A DNA stretch of 27,297 bases, from positions 1 to 27,297 of the forward strand of contig CAJTPJ010000016.1 in the NCBI GenBank assembly GCA_910578145.1. Reading direction: 5' to 3'. The notes beneath the pieces are model-generated. The model ran no database searches. It was not told where the DNA came from and was given only the letters and a program-made list of their open reading frames with translations. Shown here piece after piece: positions 1 to 6,217 of this stretch (its first letter is position 1; every line of letters starts with the position of its first letter). The position numbers and the translations under genes were made by a program. Source of the stretch: an uncultured Christensenella sp. Its GTDB lineage: Bacteria; Bacillota; Clostridia; Christensenellales; Borkfalkiaceae.

Positions 1-102
1 CAAAACGCAACGGCGGGGGTTTTTATTTCACTTAAACAAGTCAATCGCCGCACGTTTTAAAAAATAGCTGCGGGTTGCGAAAAATTTTATTTCACTATTA
101 GC

Positions 103-131
103 TTGCAAAAACGAATATAATGGTATATAAT
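103..131 (+). promoter_or_regulatory. sigma-A promoter of corA
   Basis: TTGCAA at 103-108 and a perfect TATAAT at 126-131 are separated by 17 bases. Transcription should begin near 138, giving a leader of about 140 bases before corA. That leader holds a short ORF and a terminator. Bases 1-102 show no gene; the first 25 bases (a G-run then T-run) may be the tail of a terminator from a gene left of the window. Confidence 0.75.
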
Positions 132-167
132 AAGTTTATAATTTTAAAAATTAACGTAAGGGAACTT

Positions 168-203
168 ATGGAACCAAGTAGTTGTTATAACTTAATAATT
201 TAA
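168..203 (+). CDS. putative 11-residue leader peptide of corA
   Basis: An SD-like AAGGGA at 158-163 is followed 4 bases later by ATG at 168. The reading frame encodes MEPSSCYNLII and stops at TAA 201-203. The ORF lies wholly in the corA leader, between the promoter and an intrinsic terminator. Its first three residues (MEP) match the start of the enterobacterial Mg2+-sensing leader peptide MgtL, where an acidic/proline N-terminus makes ribosomes fall off in low Mg2+. The resemblance is short and could be chance. A ribosome finishing this ORF would cover the 5' strand of a downstream antiterminator (208-215), which is the geometry of translational attenuation. Confidence 0.5.
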   Translation: MEPSSCYNLII

Positions 204-207
204 AATT

Positions 208-259
208 AATTCCGTACCGAAGTTTTTCCGTGCACGGAATTAGTTCCGTGCATTTTTTT
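208..259 (+). terminator. corA leader attenuator: terminator with competing antiterminator
   Basis: A perfect 9-bp stem TGCACGGAA (231-239) / TTCCGTGCA (244-252) with loop TTAG and seven T (253-259) forms an intrinsic terminator 22 bases before the corA start. AATTCCGT (208-215) is perfectly complementary to ACGGAATT (234-241), so an alternative 8-bp hairpin would destroy the terminator. TTCCGTGCACGGAA (226-239) is also self-complementary. The two main structures are mutually exclusive, as expected for a conditional terminator controlling corA. Confidence 0.7.
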
Positions 260-281
260 ATTTTTTAACGAGGAAAAACTT

Positions 282-1295
282 ATGGTAAAATTTTTCTTTT
301 CCGCCGCGGACGGAAAACTTGAAAAGCTGGAAAATTTTAAAGAGCTTTGCTGGGTGGATTTGGTTGACCCCACCGACGACGAGTGCGAGGACGTTGCAGC
401 CGTTTCGGGCGTGCCCGAAGATATGATAAAAGCCGCGCTGGACGAAGAAGAGCGCGCGCGTTCTGAATTTGACGAAGGGTGCAGTATGTTCATTATAGAC
501 TGCCCCGTGCTTGAAGAGGGCGCAAACGGCGACAGTTACACCACCCTTCCCCTTTCGATAATATATAATAAGCGTTGTATAATAACGGTAAGTCTGAAAG
601 GCAACACCGTTTTAAAAGATTTTATTACGGGCAGGGAAAAGATTTTTTGCGATAAGCCCGTGCATTTTGCGCTAACCTTTATGCTTAACAACGCCAAAAG
701 GTTTTTGTACTGCCTTAAACAGATTGACCGCAAAAACCACCGCATTCAAAACGAAGTTGACCGCACTATGAAAAACGCGGAAATTATACAGCTGCTCGAT
801 TTGCAAAATTCGCTAGTCTACTTTTCCACTTCGCTCAATTCAAACGAGCGGGTGCACGAAAAGTTTTCTAAAATAGAAGCCGTTGCCACGCGCGAGGACT
901 ATCAGGACTTGTACGAGGACGTGAGCATTGAAAACAAGCAGGCTATAGAAACTTGTAACATTTACAAAAATATTTTAAGCGTTACTATGGACGCTTACGG
1001 TTCGGTAATTTCCAACAACTCAAACGACTCTATGCGCAAGCTGACTATTATAACCATTTTGCTTGCCGTGCCCACGATGATTGCGGGATTTTGGGGTATG
1101 AATATGCCCGTCCCCGGCGAAACGGGCATAACTTTTTTGCAGACGGGCTGGTTTTGGCTGGTTATTGCCGCAACGTTTTTACTTACGGCGGCAATCGCGG
1201 TGTTTATCATAAAGGGCAATCCTTTCGGAAAACTGCAACGGCTTAAAAAGAAACGCAAAAAAGACAAAAAGGACAAAAAAGATAAAAAGGATTAA
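282..1295 (+). CDS. corA: CorA family magnesium/divalent cation channel
   Basis: This is a 337-residue CorA-type membrane channel for passive Mg2+ (or Co2+/Ni2+) uptake, pentameric in known members. A large soluble N-terminal domain rich in acidic residues precedes two C-terminal membrane segments. The first (about residues 255-275) ends in the family signature GMN within GFWGMNMPVPG, the selectivity loop; the second is about residues 285-310. The tail is a run of Lys/Asp repeats (KKDKKDKKD), an unusually charged cytosolic end. The start is set by GAGGA at 270-274, 7 bases upstream of ATG. A leader peptide and attenuator lie upstream. The zinc-ribbon gene starts 3 bases after the stop and is probably co-transcribed. 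Confidence 0.95.
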   Translation: MVKFFFSAADGKLEKLENFKELCWVDLVDPTDDECEDVAAVSGVPEDMIKAALDEEERARSEFDEGCSMFIIDCPVLEEGANGDSYTTLPLSIIYNKRCIITVSLKGNTVLKDFITGREKIFCDKPVHFALTFMLNNAKRFLYCLKQIDRKNHRIQNEVDRTMKNAEIIQLLDLQNSLVYFSTSLNSNERVHEKFSKIEAVATREDYQDLYEDVSIENKQAIETCNIYKNILSVTMDAYGSVISNNSNDSMRKLTIITILLAVPTMIAGFWGMNMPVPGETGITFLQTGWFWLVIAATFLLTAAIAVFIIKGNPFGKLQRLKKKRKKDKKDKKDKKD

Positions 1296-1298
1296 ACT

Positions 1299-1493
1299 AT
1301 GCCCATACTTCAATACCACTGTAAAAACTGCGGGGAAAATTTTGAAGAGCTTGTAAAAAAGTTTGACGACGAAGTTTTTTGCCCCGTTTGCAAAGAAAAA
1401 GCCGAACGGACGTACTGCGGCACGGTGTATTCCGCCACGGGCAAGCCCGTAAAAAAGTGCAGCGGCAACTGTAAAAATTGCGGCGGCTGCTAA
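1299..1493 (+). CDS. FmdB-type zinc-ribbon protein
   Basis: This 64-residue protein begins MPILQYHCKNCGENFEEL, the typical opening of the FmdB/CxxC_CxxC putative regulatory family. Pairs C8/C11 and C28/C31 make one zinc ribbon; C40 and a C-terminal cluster C54, C58, C61, C64 could bind a further metal. The family has no firmly established biochemical role. It starts 3 bases after the corA stop, with AAGGA inside the corA tail as SD, so the two genes form an operon. An intrinsic terminator follows at 1508-1534. Confidence 0.85.
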   Translation: MPILQYHCKNCGENFEELVKKFDDEVFCPVCKEKAERTYCGTVYSATGKPVKKCSGNCKNCGGC

Positions 1494-1507
1494 AAAGGTA
1501 AAAAATA

Positions 1508-1534
1508 AAGCCTTCCTATCAAGGAAGGTTTTTT
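1508..1534. terminator. bidirectional intrinsic terminator
   Basis: The stem CCTTCCT (1511-1517) / AGGAAGG (1522-1528) with loop ATCA is flanked by an A-rich run on the left and six T on the right. It can end both the rightward corA operon and the leftward XRE gene that stops at 1544. Confidence 0.85.
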
Positions 1535-1543
1535 ATATTTAAT

Positions 1544-1789
1544 TTAATAAGTGCCCTCTAAGTTGGCGGTTTTAAAAAGCGGGTCGTTAAAAAAATCGTA
1601 CAAAGTAATATCCAGCGCCTGACAGATATCCAACAGCGTTCTTGCGCCGGGGTTTTTGCTTCTTCCGTAAAATATGCACCTTAACGTAGCCGACGGAAGC
1701 CCCGCCATAGCCGCAAGTTTGTTGGGCGCTATATTCCTTTCGTTACATAAATTATATATTCGCTTTGTAATTGCTTCCTCTAACTTCAT
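1544..1789 (-). CDS. XRE family helix-turn-helix regulator
   Basis: This 81-residue single-domain Cro/CI-type DNA-binding protein has its HTH at about residues 10-65 (KLAAMAGLPSATLRCIFYGR followed by LLDICQALDITLYDFF). No ligand-binding or second domain is present. GGGG lies just before the ATG at 1789. The gene is divergent from the SLOG-like gene at 1907, and the shared 117-base gap carries two copies of a GAGATATATCTC palindrome overlapping both promoters. Autorepression and repression of the neighbour is the likely role (inference). Confidence 0.85.
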   Translation of the reverse strand: MKLEEAITKRIYNLCNERNIAPNKLAAMAGLPSATLRCIFYGRSKNPGARTLLDICQALDITLYDFFNDPLFKTANLEGTY

Positions 1790-1803
1790 TCCCCAACCGT
1801 TTC

Positions 1804-1882
1804 AGAGATATATCTCCCTTAACAATTTTATCAAAAAAATTTTGTAAATATAAGAGATATATCTCTCATTTTATGCTATAAT
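1804..1882. promoter_or_regulatory. divergent promoters with two palindromic operators
   Basis: AGAGATATATCTCT at 1853-1866 is a perfect 14-bp palindrome. AGAGATATATCTCC at 1804-1817 repeats it with one change; both share GAGATATATCTC, with centres 49 bp apart. The rightward promoter has an extended -10 TGCTATAAT (1874-1882), and its -35 position is covered by the right operator. The leftward promoter has TTGATA (complement of 1829-1834) and a -10 inside the left operator. The XRE protein at 1544 is the probable ligand. Confidence 0.7.
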
Positions 1883-1906
1883 AGAATGAGCACTAAGGAG
1901 AAAAAT

Positions 1907-2326
1907 ATGTTTAAAACGGCAATTACAGGGTGCGGGCGTAAGTTTGGCGCAAGGGAGTGCGAACTGCTGGAAAGCACGGTAACGGCGGAAATTTTAAAAG
2001 GTTGCAACTGTTTTGCGTTGGTTGGGCAGTGGGAATTTAACAAGTTTGCGTTGGACGCGTGCAGAGCCGCGCAAGTTTTACACCCGCAAATTATAATTGA
2101 AGTTGTTTTAAACGATATTAGCGAAGCCGAAAAAAATTTTTGCGGGTACGCGGGAACGGAAACCGTAATTTACCAGCCGGGGAGCGCGAAAAAAGAACGT
2201 GAGCGGCGGGCTTTGGAAGTTTGCGGCGCGTTAATTTGCTGTAATTTTAAAAAATTTTTACCGTTGACCGTTAAAAAAACGTTAAAGAGCGCCAAAACGT
2301 TAGGGCTGCGCGTTATTAATTTATAA
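1907..2326 (+). CDS. SLOG-superfamily (YpsA/DUF1273-like) protein
   Basis: This 139-residue protein starts MFKTAITGCGRK, resembling the TGxR opening of YpsA/DUF1273-like Rossmannoid SLOG proteins, which bind nucleotides or nucleotide derivatives. Further family-like traits are a long helix after residue 15, a hydrophobic strand FALVGQWEFNKFALDAC, and a final strand LGLRVINL. Substrate and role are unknown. ATG 1907 is chosen over the in-frame ATG 1886 because AAGGAG lies 7 bases before it and 1886 sits at the predicted transcription start. The gene is divergent from and probably regulated by the XRE protein at 1544, and is followed by a strong terminator. Confidence 0.6.
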   Translation: MFKTAITGCGRKFGARECELLESTVTAEILKGCNCFALVGQWEFNKFALDACRAAQVLHPQIIIEVVLNDISEAEKNFCGYAGTETVIYQPGSAKKERERRALEVCGALICCNFKKFLPLTVKKTLKSAKTLGLRVINL

Positions 2327-2344
2327 AATATGATAAATAGACTG

Positions 2345-2380
2345 CCCGCGCGGGTTAAATAATGCCGCGCGGGTTTTTTT
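2345..2380 (+). terminator. intrinsic terminator
   Basis: The perfect stem CCCGCGCGG (2345-2353) / CCGCGCGGG (2365-2373) is followed by seven T (2374-2380). It ends the 1907 gene. Confidence 0.9.
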
Positions 2381-2402
2381 GCGTAAATTTTTTTAAGAAA
2401 GC

Positions 2403-2430
2403 GTTTATTTTTTTTAATAACGGCAATAAC
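2403..2430 (+). promoter_or_regulatory. possible sigma-F/G-like sporulation promoter
   Basis: GTTTA (2403-2407) and GGCAATAAC (2422-2430) are 14 bases apart. They resemble the forespore sigma-F pattern (GYWTA, about 15 bases, GGNRANAMTW), with mismatches at the last -10 positions. No good sigma-A promoter is visible here. The downstream genes include a SpoIIQ-like protein, a sigma-F target in Bacillus. The match is weak. Confidence 0.3.
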
Positions 2431-2459
2431 GAACTTGTAACTAAGCGGGAGGGATAATT

Positions 2460-2879
2460 ATGCGGCTTATAAAAACGTTAACTTTAACGGCGCTTGCCGC
2501 CGTAATTATTGCCGCCGTGTCGGTTTTTCCGCACGGACCCTGCTTCAAAAACGGTTTAAATTACACTTTCTACTGCGGAAACGGCTCGTCAAACTGCCAA
2601 ATCGTCACCGTGGAATCGGGCGCGGCGGCGAAAAAGCTGGGGCTTAAAGACGTTTGCGGGGAAAGCACGGTTTACCAAAACTTTGACCTTGACGGATTTT
2701 TGAAGCAAGTGGGCGGCGAAATAGTTTTCGTGGAAGAACTTTCCGACAGCGTTAACTACTACTGCACGGCCAACCTACCCTACTCGGTAAACTTATACGG
2801 TAAAAAGATAAATCTGCACGTTTCAGTGCGGAGCGACAGCGCGAGGGTGGCCTCTCCGATAATTTTCGGAGGCTACTGA
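2460..2879 (+). CDS. exported YwmB-like protein next to SpoIIQ-like gene
   Basis: This 139-residue protein has an N-terminal hydrophobic segment (about residues 5-24, after RLIK) that reads as a signal peptide or membrane anchor. The body ends YGKKINLHVSVRSD...ASPIIFGGY. That ending recalls the YwmB (DUF1779) group found near spoIID/spoIIQ in Firmicutes, but the protein is shorter than Bacillus YwmB and the link is from memory of the pattern only. GGGAGGG is centred about 10 bases before the ATG. The M23 gene begins 58 bases after its stop with only a small GGCT-GAAA-AGCC hairpin between, so the two are probably co-expressed. Confidence 0.5.
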   Translation: MRLIKTLTLTALAAVIIAAVSVFPHGPCFKNGLNYTFYCGNGSSNCQIVTVESGAAAKKLGLKDVCGESTVYQNFDLDGFLKQVGGEIVFVEELSDSVNYYCTANLPYSVNLYGKKINLHVSVRSDSARVASPIIFGGY

Positions 2880-2937
2880 ATAAAAGGCTGAAAAGCCGTC
2901 AAAAAACGTATTGTTAGCAATTTTAAGGAGTAAAAAA

Positions 2938-3588
2938 ATGAAAAACACACAAAACACCAAACCTACGAAAAAGAAAATTATAACGTATTATCTCATTCTG
3001 GCGGCAAGCCTTCTCGTTATTGCCGGAGTAACCGTGGGCATAGTATTTGCCGTACGCGGCGCAAACGTAACCCCGCCTAACGACATAATAGACGGAAACA
3101 AGCCCGACGACGGTGAAGATAAGCCCGATGAAAAACCCGATGAACCCGACAAACCCATAGACACCTCCACCAAGTACGAATTTATAGTACCCGTTAAGGA
3201 TGTAAACCTTTCGCAGGCGCACGTTTTCGGTTACGACAAAACCCTTGACAAATATCATTTCCACGAGGGAATGGACTTTTCTCTTAAAGCAGGCTCGGAA
3301 GTGCTTGCGGCAGTAGACGGCACCGTTAAAAGCGTTTCCACCAGCGACGAGTTGTTTGGCGCGGTAATCACCATAGAGCACGCCGACGGCGTTACCACCG
3401 TTTATAAATTCGTAGACCCCGTTGAAAACCTTAAAGCGGGCGACGAAGTTGCACGCGGCACCGTAATTGCCAAAGTTGCGGCGGCTACGGGCGTTGAAAA
3501 CGCAGACGGCGACCACCTCCACTTTGAAGTGTTTAAAAACAACGTTATGCAAGACCCCGATATTTATCTTAATATAATTTCCAAATAA
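2938..3588 (+). CDS. SpoIIQ-like membrane-anchored M23 (LytM) peptidase
   Basis: This 216-residue protein has one N-terminal membrane segment (about residues 15-38), an Asp/Pro/Lys-rich linker with repeated PDEKPDEP units, and a C-terminal M23 domain. The zinc ligands of active LytM enzymes are visible: HFHEGMDF supplies His and Asp, and GDHLHFEV supplies the HxH pair. A degraded site as in Bacillus SpoIIQ is therefore not apparent. In spore formers this architecture acts in the forespore membrane, pairing with SpoIIIAH during engulfment. ATG 2938 is chosen because AAGGAG lies 7 bases before it; an in-frame start at 2911 has no SD. A strong terminator follows at 3682. Confidence 0.8.
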   Translation: MKNTQNTKPTKKKIITYYLILAASLLVIAGVTVGIVFAVRGANVTPPNDIIDGNKPDDGEDKPDEKPDEPDKPIDTSTKYEFIVPVKDVNLSQAHVFGYDKTLDKYHFHEGMDFSLKAGSEVLAAVDGTVKSVSTSDELFGAVITIEHADGVTTVYKFVDPVENLKAGDEVARGTVIAKVAAATGVENADGDHLHFEVFKNNVMQDPDIYLNIISK

Positions 3589-3681
3589 TAACGGCAACAC
3601 GGCCTTTATTATCCAAAGTACCCGCAAAACCTCCGTCCGTCCCCTAAAATACGGGGGTTAACGGGTTCGGAAATACGCTTG

Positions 3682-3716
3682 GCGCCCCGCTTTTCTCCCC
3701 GGCGGGGCGCTTTTTT
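3682..3716 (+). terminator. intrinsic terminator
   Basis: The perfect 9-bp stem GCGCCCCGC (3682-3690) / GCGGGGCGC (3702-3710) is followed by six T. It ends the SpoIIQ-like operon. Confidence 0.92.
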
Positions 3717-3724
3717 ACGCCCTT

Positions 3725-3885
3725 TTGTTAAAATTAACAATTTTTTGTTAATTGTGATAATTTTTATCATTAATTTTTGTTGAGTTTTGTTAAGTTAACA
3801 TAAATTTTACTTATTAACATAAAATAGTGTTAGAAACTAACAAAAATCAAACTTTTAAAAATTTTTAAAATGTTATTGACTAACA
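3725..3885. repeat. cluster of TGTTA...TAACA inverted repeats (operator array)
   Basis: Four perfect inverted repeats of one half-site family lie in 160 AT-rich bases: TTGTTAA-AA-TTAACAA (3725-3740), TGTTAA-G-TTAACA (3788-3800), TGTTAG-AAA-CTAACA (3828-3842) and TGTTA-TTGAC-TAACA (3871-3885). A lone TTAACA is at 3814-3819, and TGATAA-TTT-TTATCA is at 3755-3769. Arm sequences are conserved while spacers vary from 1 to 5 bases. The last repeat encloses the -35 of the promoter at 3876. This looks like multiple repressor sites controlling the small ORF at 3957; a replication or partition site is a less likely alternative. Confidence 0.6.
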
Positions 3886-3904
3886 AAAATATTAATGATA
3901 TATT
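3876..3904 (+). promoter_or_regulatory. sigma-A promoter of the 23-residue ORF
   Basis: TTGACT (3876-3881) and TATATT (3899-3904) are 17 bases apart. The -35 lies between the arms of the TGTTA/TAACA repeat at 3871-3885, so a bound protein would block it. Transcription should start near 3911. Confidence 0.7.
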
Positions 3905-3956
3905 TGATTTGCAACTGAGGAAAATGATAACAAAAAATTAATTAGCGAGGTGTATT

Positions 3957-4028
3957 ATGAAATTATTTACGTGGTTGCGTTATATTAACAGTCTTATGAC
4001 CCCGGAAAGCGACAAGAAAAACAAATAA
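3957..4028 (+). CDS. 23-residue small protein of unknown function
   Basis: ATG at 3957 follows GAGG (3947-3950) by 6 bases, and the ORF ends TAA at 4026-4028. The peptide starts MKLFTWLRYINSLM, a hydrophobic or amphipathic stretch with aromatic residues, and ends in a charged tail PESDKKNK. It has its own consensus-like promoter and an operator array, which argues for a real expressed unit. A five-codon ORF with its own GAGG (3924-3941) precedes it in the same transcript. A membrane-active or regulatory peptide, or a small type I-like toxin, are possibilities only. No known family is recognised. Confidence 0.5.
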   Translation: MKLFTWLRYINSLMTPESDKKNK

Positions 4029-4057
4029 AATATAACGAAAAAAAAGAGTATGATTAT

Positions 4058-4079
4058 GTTATTCTTTAATTAGAATAAC
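4058..4079. repeat. inverted repeat in 3' region of the small-ORF transcript
   Basis: GTTATTCT (4058-4065) and AGAATAAC (4072-4079) form a perfect 8-bp stem with loop TTAATT. No T-run follows, so it is not a terminator. It may be an RNA stability element or a protein-binding site. Nothing else is seen between 4029 and 4155. Confidence 0.45.
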
Positions 4080-4155
4080 AAGCAGGAAAAAGAGGCTTTT
4101 CATTTTATTTATTACTACTACGATTTGACGAACGGAAAACTTTAAAGAAAAAACC

Positions 4156-4189
4156 AACCGTCGGGGTAATTTGCCCCGACGGTTTTTTT
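4156..4189. terminator. bidirectional intrinsic terminator
   Basis: The 11-bp stem AACCGTCGGGG (4156-4166) / CCCCGACGGTT (4174-4184) has a T-run on the right and an A-run on the left. It separates the small-ORF transcript from the leftward MocR gene, whose stop is at 4188-4190. Confidence 0.9.
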
Positions 4190-5516
4190 AATTTAGAATT
4201 TCTTCGGTAAGTCCGCAATAATTTATAACCGCGCGTTTTTCAACGCCTTCAAGCGGAGATAAAAGATAATCGGAAAGGCATTTTATATTTACCCCCGCCC
4301 GCTCCGCTTTCTCCTTAATTTCGTCATCGGAAAGCGCGTTAGGAAATTTTGCAATTATATGCAAGCCGCCGCCCGTATCGGTAACCTCACACTTGCCCGA
4401 AAGCGCGGCAAGAAGTTTAACGCGTATGCCTCGGTAATAATTTTTCAATCTGGAAATATGACGTTCAAAATAACCCCCGTCAAGCATTTTTGCAAGCGTT
4501 TTCTGCTCGAACAGCGGCACGAGGTTTGCACTTGACGAAAAAATTTTAAGGTACTTTTCGTAAAGCGCGGGCGGTAAAACCATATACCCCAGCCGCATAG
4601 ACGGCGCAAGACTTTTGGAAAAGGTGTTAATATAAATTACCCTGTCCGGACGCAGACCGTGCATACTTTGCAACGGTTTACCGAAAAGACGAAACTCGCT
4701 GTCGTAATCGTCCTCAATTACGTACCCGTCCACCGCGTCTGCCCAAGCTATAAGTTTAAGCCGCTCTGCCGCAGGCATTATTGCGCCGGTGGGAAATTGG
4801 TGCGACGGCGAAACGTGCGCAACCGCCGCGCCGCTGCGGCTAAGTTCGGCAACGTCTATGCCCTGCGCGCCTACGCTTACGGGCACGAATTTTGCGCCGT
4901 TAAGCGCGTACGTTGAAGAAATTTTGACGTAACCGGGGTTTTCCACGGCAAAAACCTTATCCCTGCCAAGCAACTGCACTATTACCCCGTATAAGTGCTC
5001 TGCGCCAGCGCCTATTACTATATGCCTAGGGTCTGCGTCCATTCCGCGGGAACGGTAAAGATAATCTGAAACGGAGCGTTTTAATTCGGAGTCGCCGCTG
5101 CAAGGAACACGCTCTAAAAGATGCTCGCCGCAGTCTGAAAGCACCAGCCGCATAAGCCGCGCCCAAGTGTTGAAAGGGAACATATGCGGGGGTATATTGC
5201 CTTTTACAAGGTCACACCTGTATTTTTTCGCGGTAGAAATTTCAGGAGTTTGCGGAGGCTCGCGCCCCACGCTTCCGCCCTCAATCAAGTCCTCAACGAA
5301 ATAACCGCTACGCTGTTTCGAGCGAATATAGCCCTCCACCAACAGTTGTTCGTATGCAAGCTCGACGGTAACCACGCTAACGCCCAAGTCGGCGGCAAGC
5401 GAGCGCTTAGAAGGAAGTTTTTCGCCCGTTTTCAGCCTACCGCTAAGAATTTCACCACGTAAATTTAAATAGAGATTGTAGTATTTGTTTTTGCCTTTCA
5501 AATTTATACTAAACAT
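4188..5516 (-). CDS. MocR family regulator (GntR HTH fused to PLP aminotransferase-like domain)
   Basis: This 442-residue protein has a GntR winged HTH at about residues 12-75 (GEKLPSKRSLAADLGVS, then a recognition helix and wing GYIRSKQRSGYFVE). A class I/II aminotransferase fold fills the rest. PLP-site motifs are SPSHQFPTG, IEDDYDSEF and TFSKSLAPSMRLGY, whose Lys is the expected Schiff-base residue. MocR proteins sense PLP or amines and activate or repress neighbours, for example PdxR and GabR. The gene is divergent from the ECF S component at 5587, which suggests control of that vitamin uptake gene. A possible promoter is TTGGTA (complement of 5560-5565) and TAAAAT (complement of 5536-5541). 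No clear SD precedes the ATG. Confidence 0.9.
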   Translation of the reverse strand: MFSINLKGKNKYYNLYLNLRGEILSGRLKTGEKLPSKRSLAADLGVSVVTVELAYEQLLVEGYIRSKQRSGYFVEDLIEGGSVGREPPQTPEISTAKKYRCDLVKGNIPPHMFPFNTWARLMRLVLSDCGEHLLERVPCSGDSELKRSVSDYLYRSRGMDADPRHIVIGAGAEHLYGVIVQLLGRDKVFAVENPGYVKISSTYALNGAKFVPVSVGAQGIDVAELSRSGAAVAHVSPSHQFPTGAIMPAAERLKLIAWADAVDGYVIEDDYDSEFRLFGKPLQSMHGLRPDRVIYINTFSKSLAPSMRLGYMVLPPALYEKYLKIFSSSANLVPLFEQKTLAKMLDGGYFERHISRLKNYYRGIRVKLLAALSGKCEVTDTGGGLHIIAKFPNALSDDEIKEKAERAGVNIKCLSDYLLSPLEGVEKRAVINYCGLTEEILN

Positions 5517-5535
5517 AATCTGATATTAAAAAATT

Positions 5536-5579
5536 ATTTTAAATTGGATATAATTATAATACCAAAACAGTGATATAAT
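5536..5579. promoter_or_regulatory. divergent promoter region, mocR-type regulator / ECF S component
   Basis: On the plus strand there are three TATAAT hexamers: 5549-5554, 5555-5560 (in tandem) and 5574-5579. The last lies 7 bases before ATG 5587 and includes part of the alternative ATG 5578. On the minus strand TTGGTA and TAAAAT are spaced by 18. Only 61 bases separate the two annotated frames, so any regulator bound here affects both. Confidence 0.55.
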
Positions 5580-5586
5580 GTCAATT

Positions 5587-6201
5587 ATGAAAAACAAAAA
5601 AGTTCTGTTTACAACTAAATGGCTTACTTACACCGCAATGCTTACGGCGTTGGTGGTGGCAACTTCGGTAATACCGCCCGTACCCATTGGCGGGAACAAC
5701 GTGTATTGGTGCGACGGAATGATATTTTTGGGCGCGTACCTTATGGACCCCGTTTCGGCGTTTATTATCGGCGGGCTGGGCTCGGCGCTGTACGATTTCG
5801 GAGTGGGGCATACGCATATGGCGGTGGCGTCGCTTATAATTCACGGCGTGCAAGCGGCAAGCGTTTCCGCATTGCTGCACTACGCGTTTGCGATTTTACC
5901 AAAAAAGCACGAAGCCGTTTGGGCGAGCGTTTCTTCGGCGGTTGGCGCGATAGTTGTTATAGGCGGGTATTTTCTATATTATTGGGCAATTGCGCCGCTT
6001 GTTACGGGCGAAAGCAAATACGGCTGGGCATACGCTTCGGAACGGGTTATAAGAAACGTTTTACAGGAAATTATAGGCATATCGCTGGCAATGGCAGTTT
6101 GCTACGCGACGACGTTTAAAAAACAGTTGGCAAAAAACAATTTATTGCCGGATTTTAAAAAAGAAGTACTTAAAAATGACGAAGAAAAAACCGCAACTTA
6201 A
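5587..6201 (+). CDS. ECF transporter S component (vitamin uptake), possibly vitamin B6
   Basis: This polytopic membrane protein of 204 residues from ATG 5587 (207 from ATG 5578) has about five or six membrane segments. Its pattern is that of PF07155/COG4720-like S components: MLTALVVAT, then PIGGNNVYWCDGMIFLGAYLMDPVSAFIIGGLGSALYDF. S components bind the vitamin and join a shared EcfAAT module, which is not in this window. The substrate cannot be read from sequence. The divergent MocR regulator makes a B6 vitamer reasonable (inference). ATG 5578 overlaps a TATAAT, so ATG 5587 is preferred; neither has an SD, suggesting a leaderless mRNA. The stop codon lies in the loop of a terminator hairpin. 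Confidence 0.8.
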   Translation: MKNKKVLFTTKWLTYTAMLTALVVATSVIPPVPIGGNNVYWCDGMIFLGAYLMDPVSAFIIGGLGSALYDFGVGHTHMAVASLIIHGVQAASVSALLHYAFAILPKKHEAVWASVSSAVGAIVVIGGYFLYYWAIAPLVTGESKYGWAYASERVIRNVLQEIIGISLAMAVCYATTFKKQLAKNNLLPDFKKEVLKNDEEKTAT

Positions 6202-6214
6202 CCGTTGCGGTTTT
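6187..6214. terminator. bidirectional intrinsic terminator
   Basis: AAAACCGCAAC (6187-6197) and GTTGCGGTTTT (6204-6214) form a perfect stem with loop TTAACC. It ends the S-component gene rightward and icd, whose stop is at 6218, leftward. Confidence 0.85.
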
Positions 6215-6217
6215 ATT

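Noticed and set aside
2923..3627. 234-codon open frame antisense to the M23 gene
   Set aside because: It mirrors the codon bias of the plus-strand gene, contains no domain, and the plus-strand gene has SD, signal anchor and catalytic motifs.
3725..3885. CRISPR-like array reading of the TGTTA repeats
   Set aside because: Repeats are short inverted pairs with variable spacers, not uniform direct repeats with unique spacers.
5619..6119. 166-codon frame overlapping the ECF S component in another phase
   Set aside because: Arg/Tyr-rich composition typical of a shadow frame; the overlapping S component has clear membrane segments.
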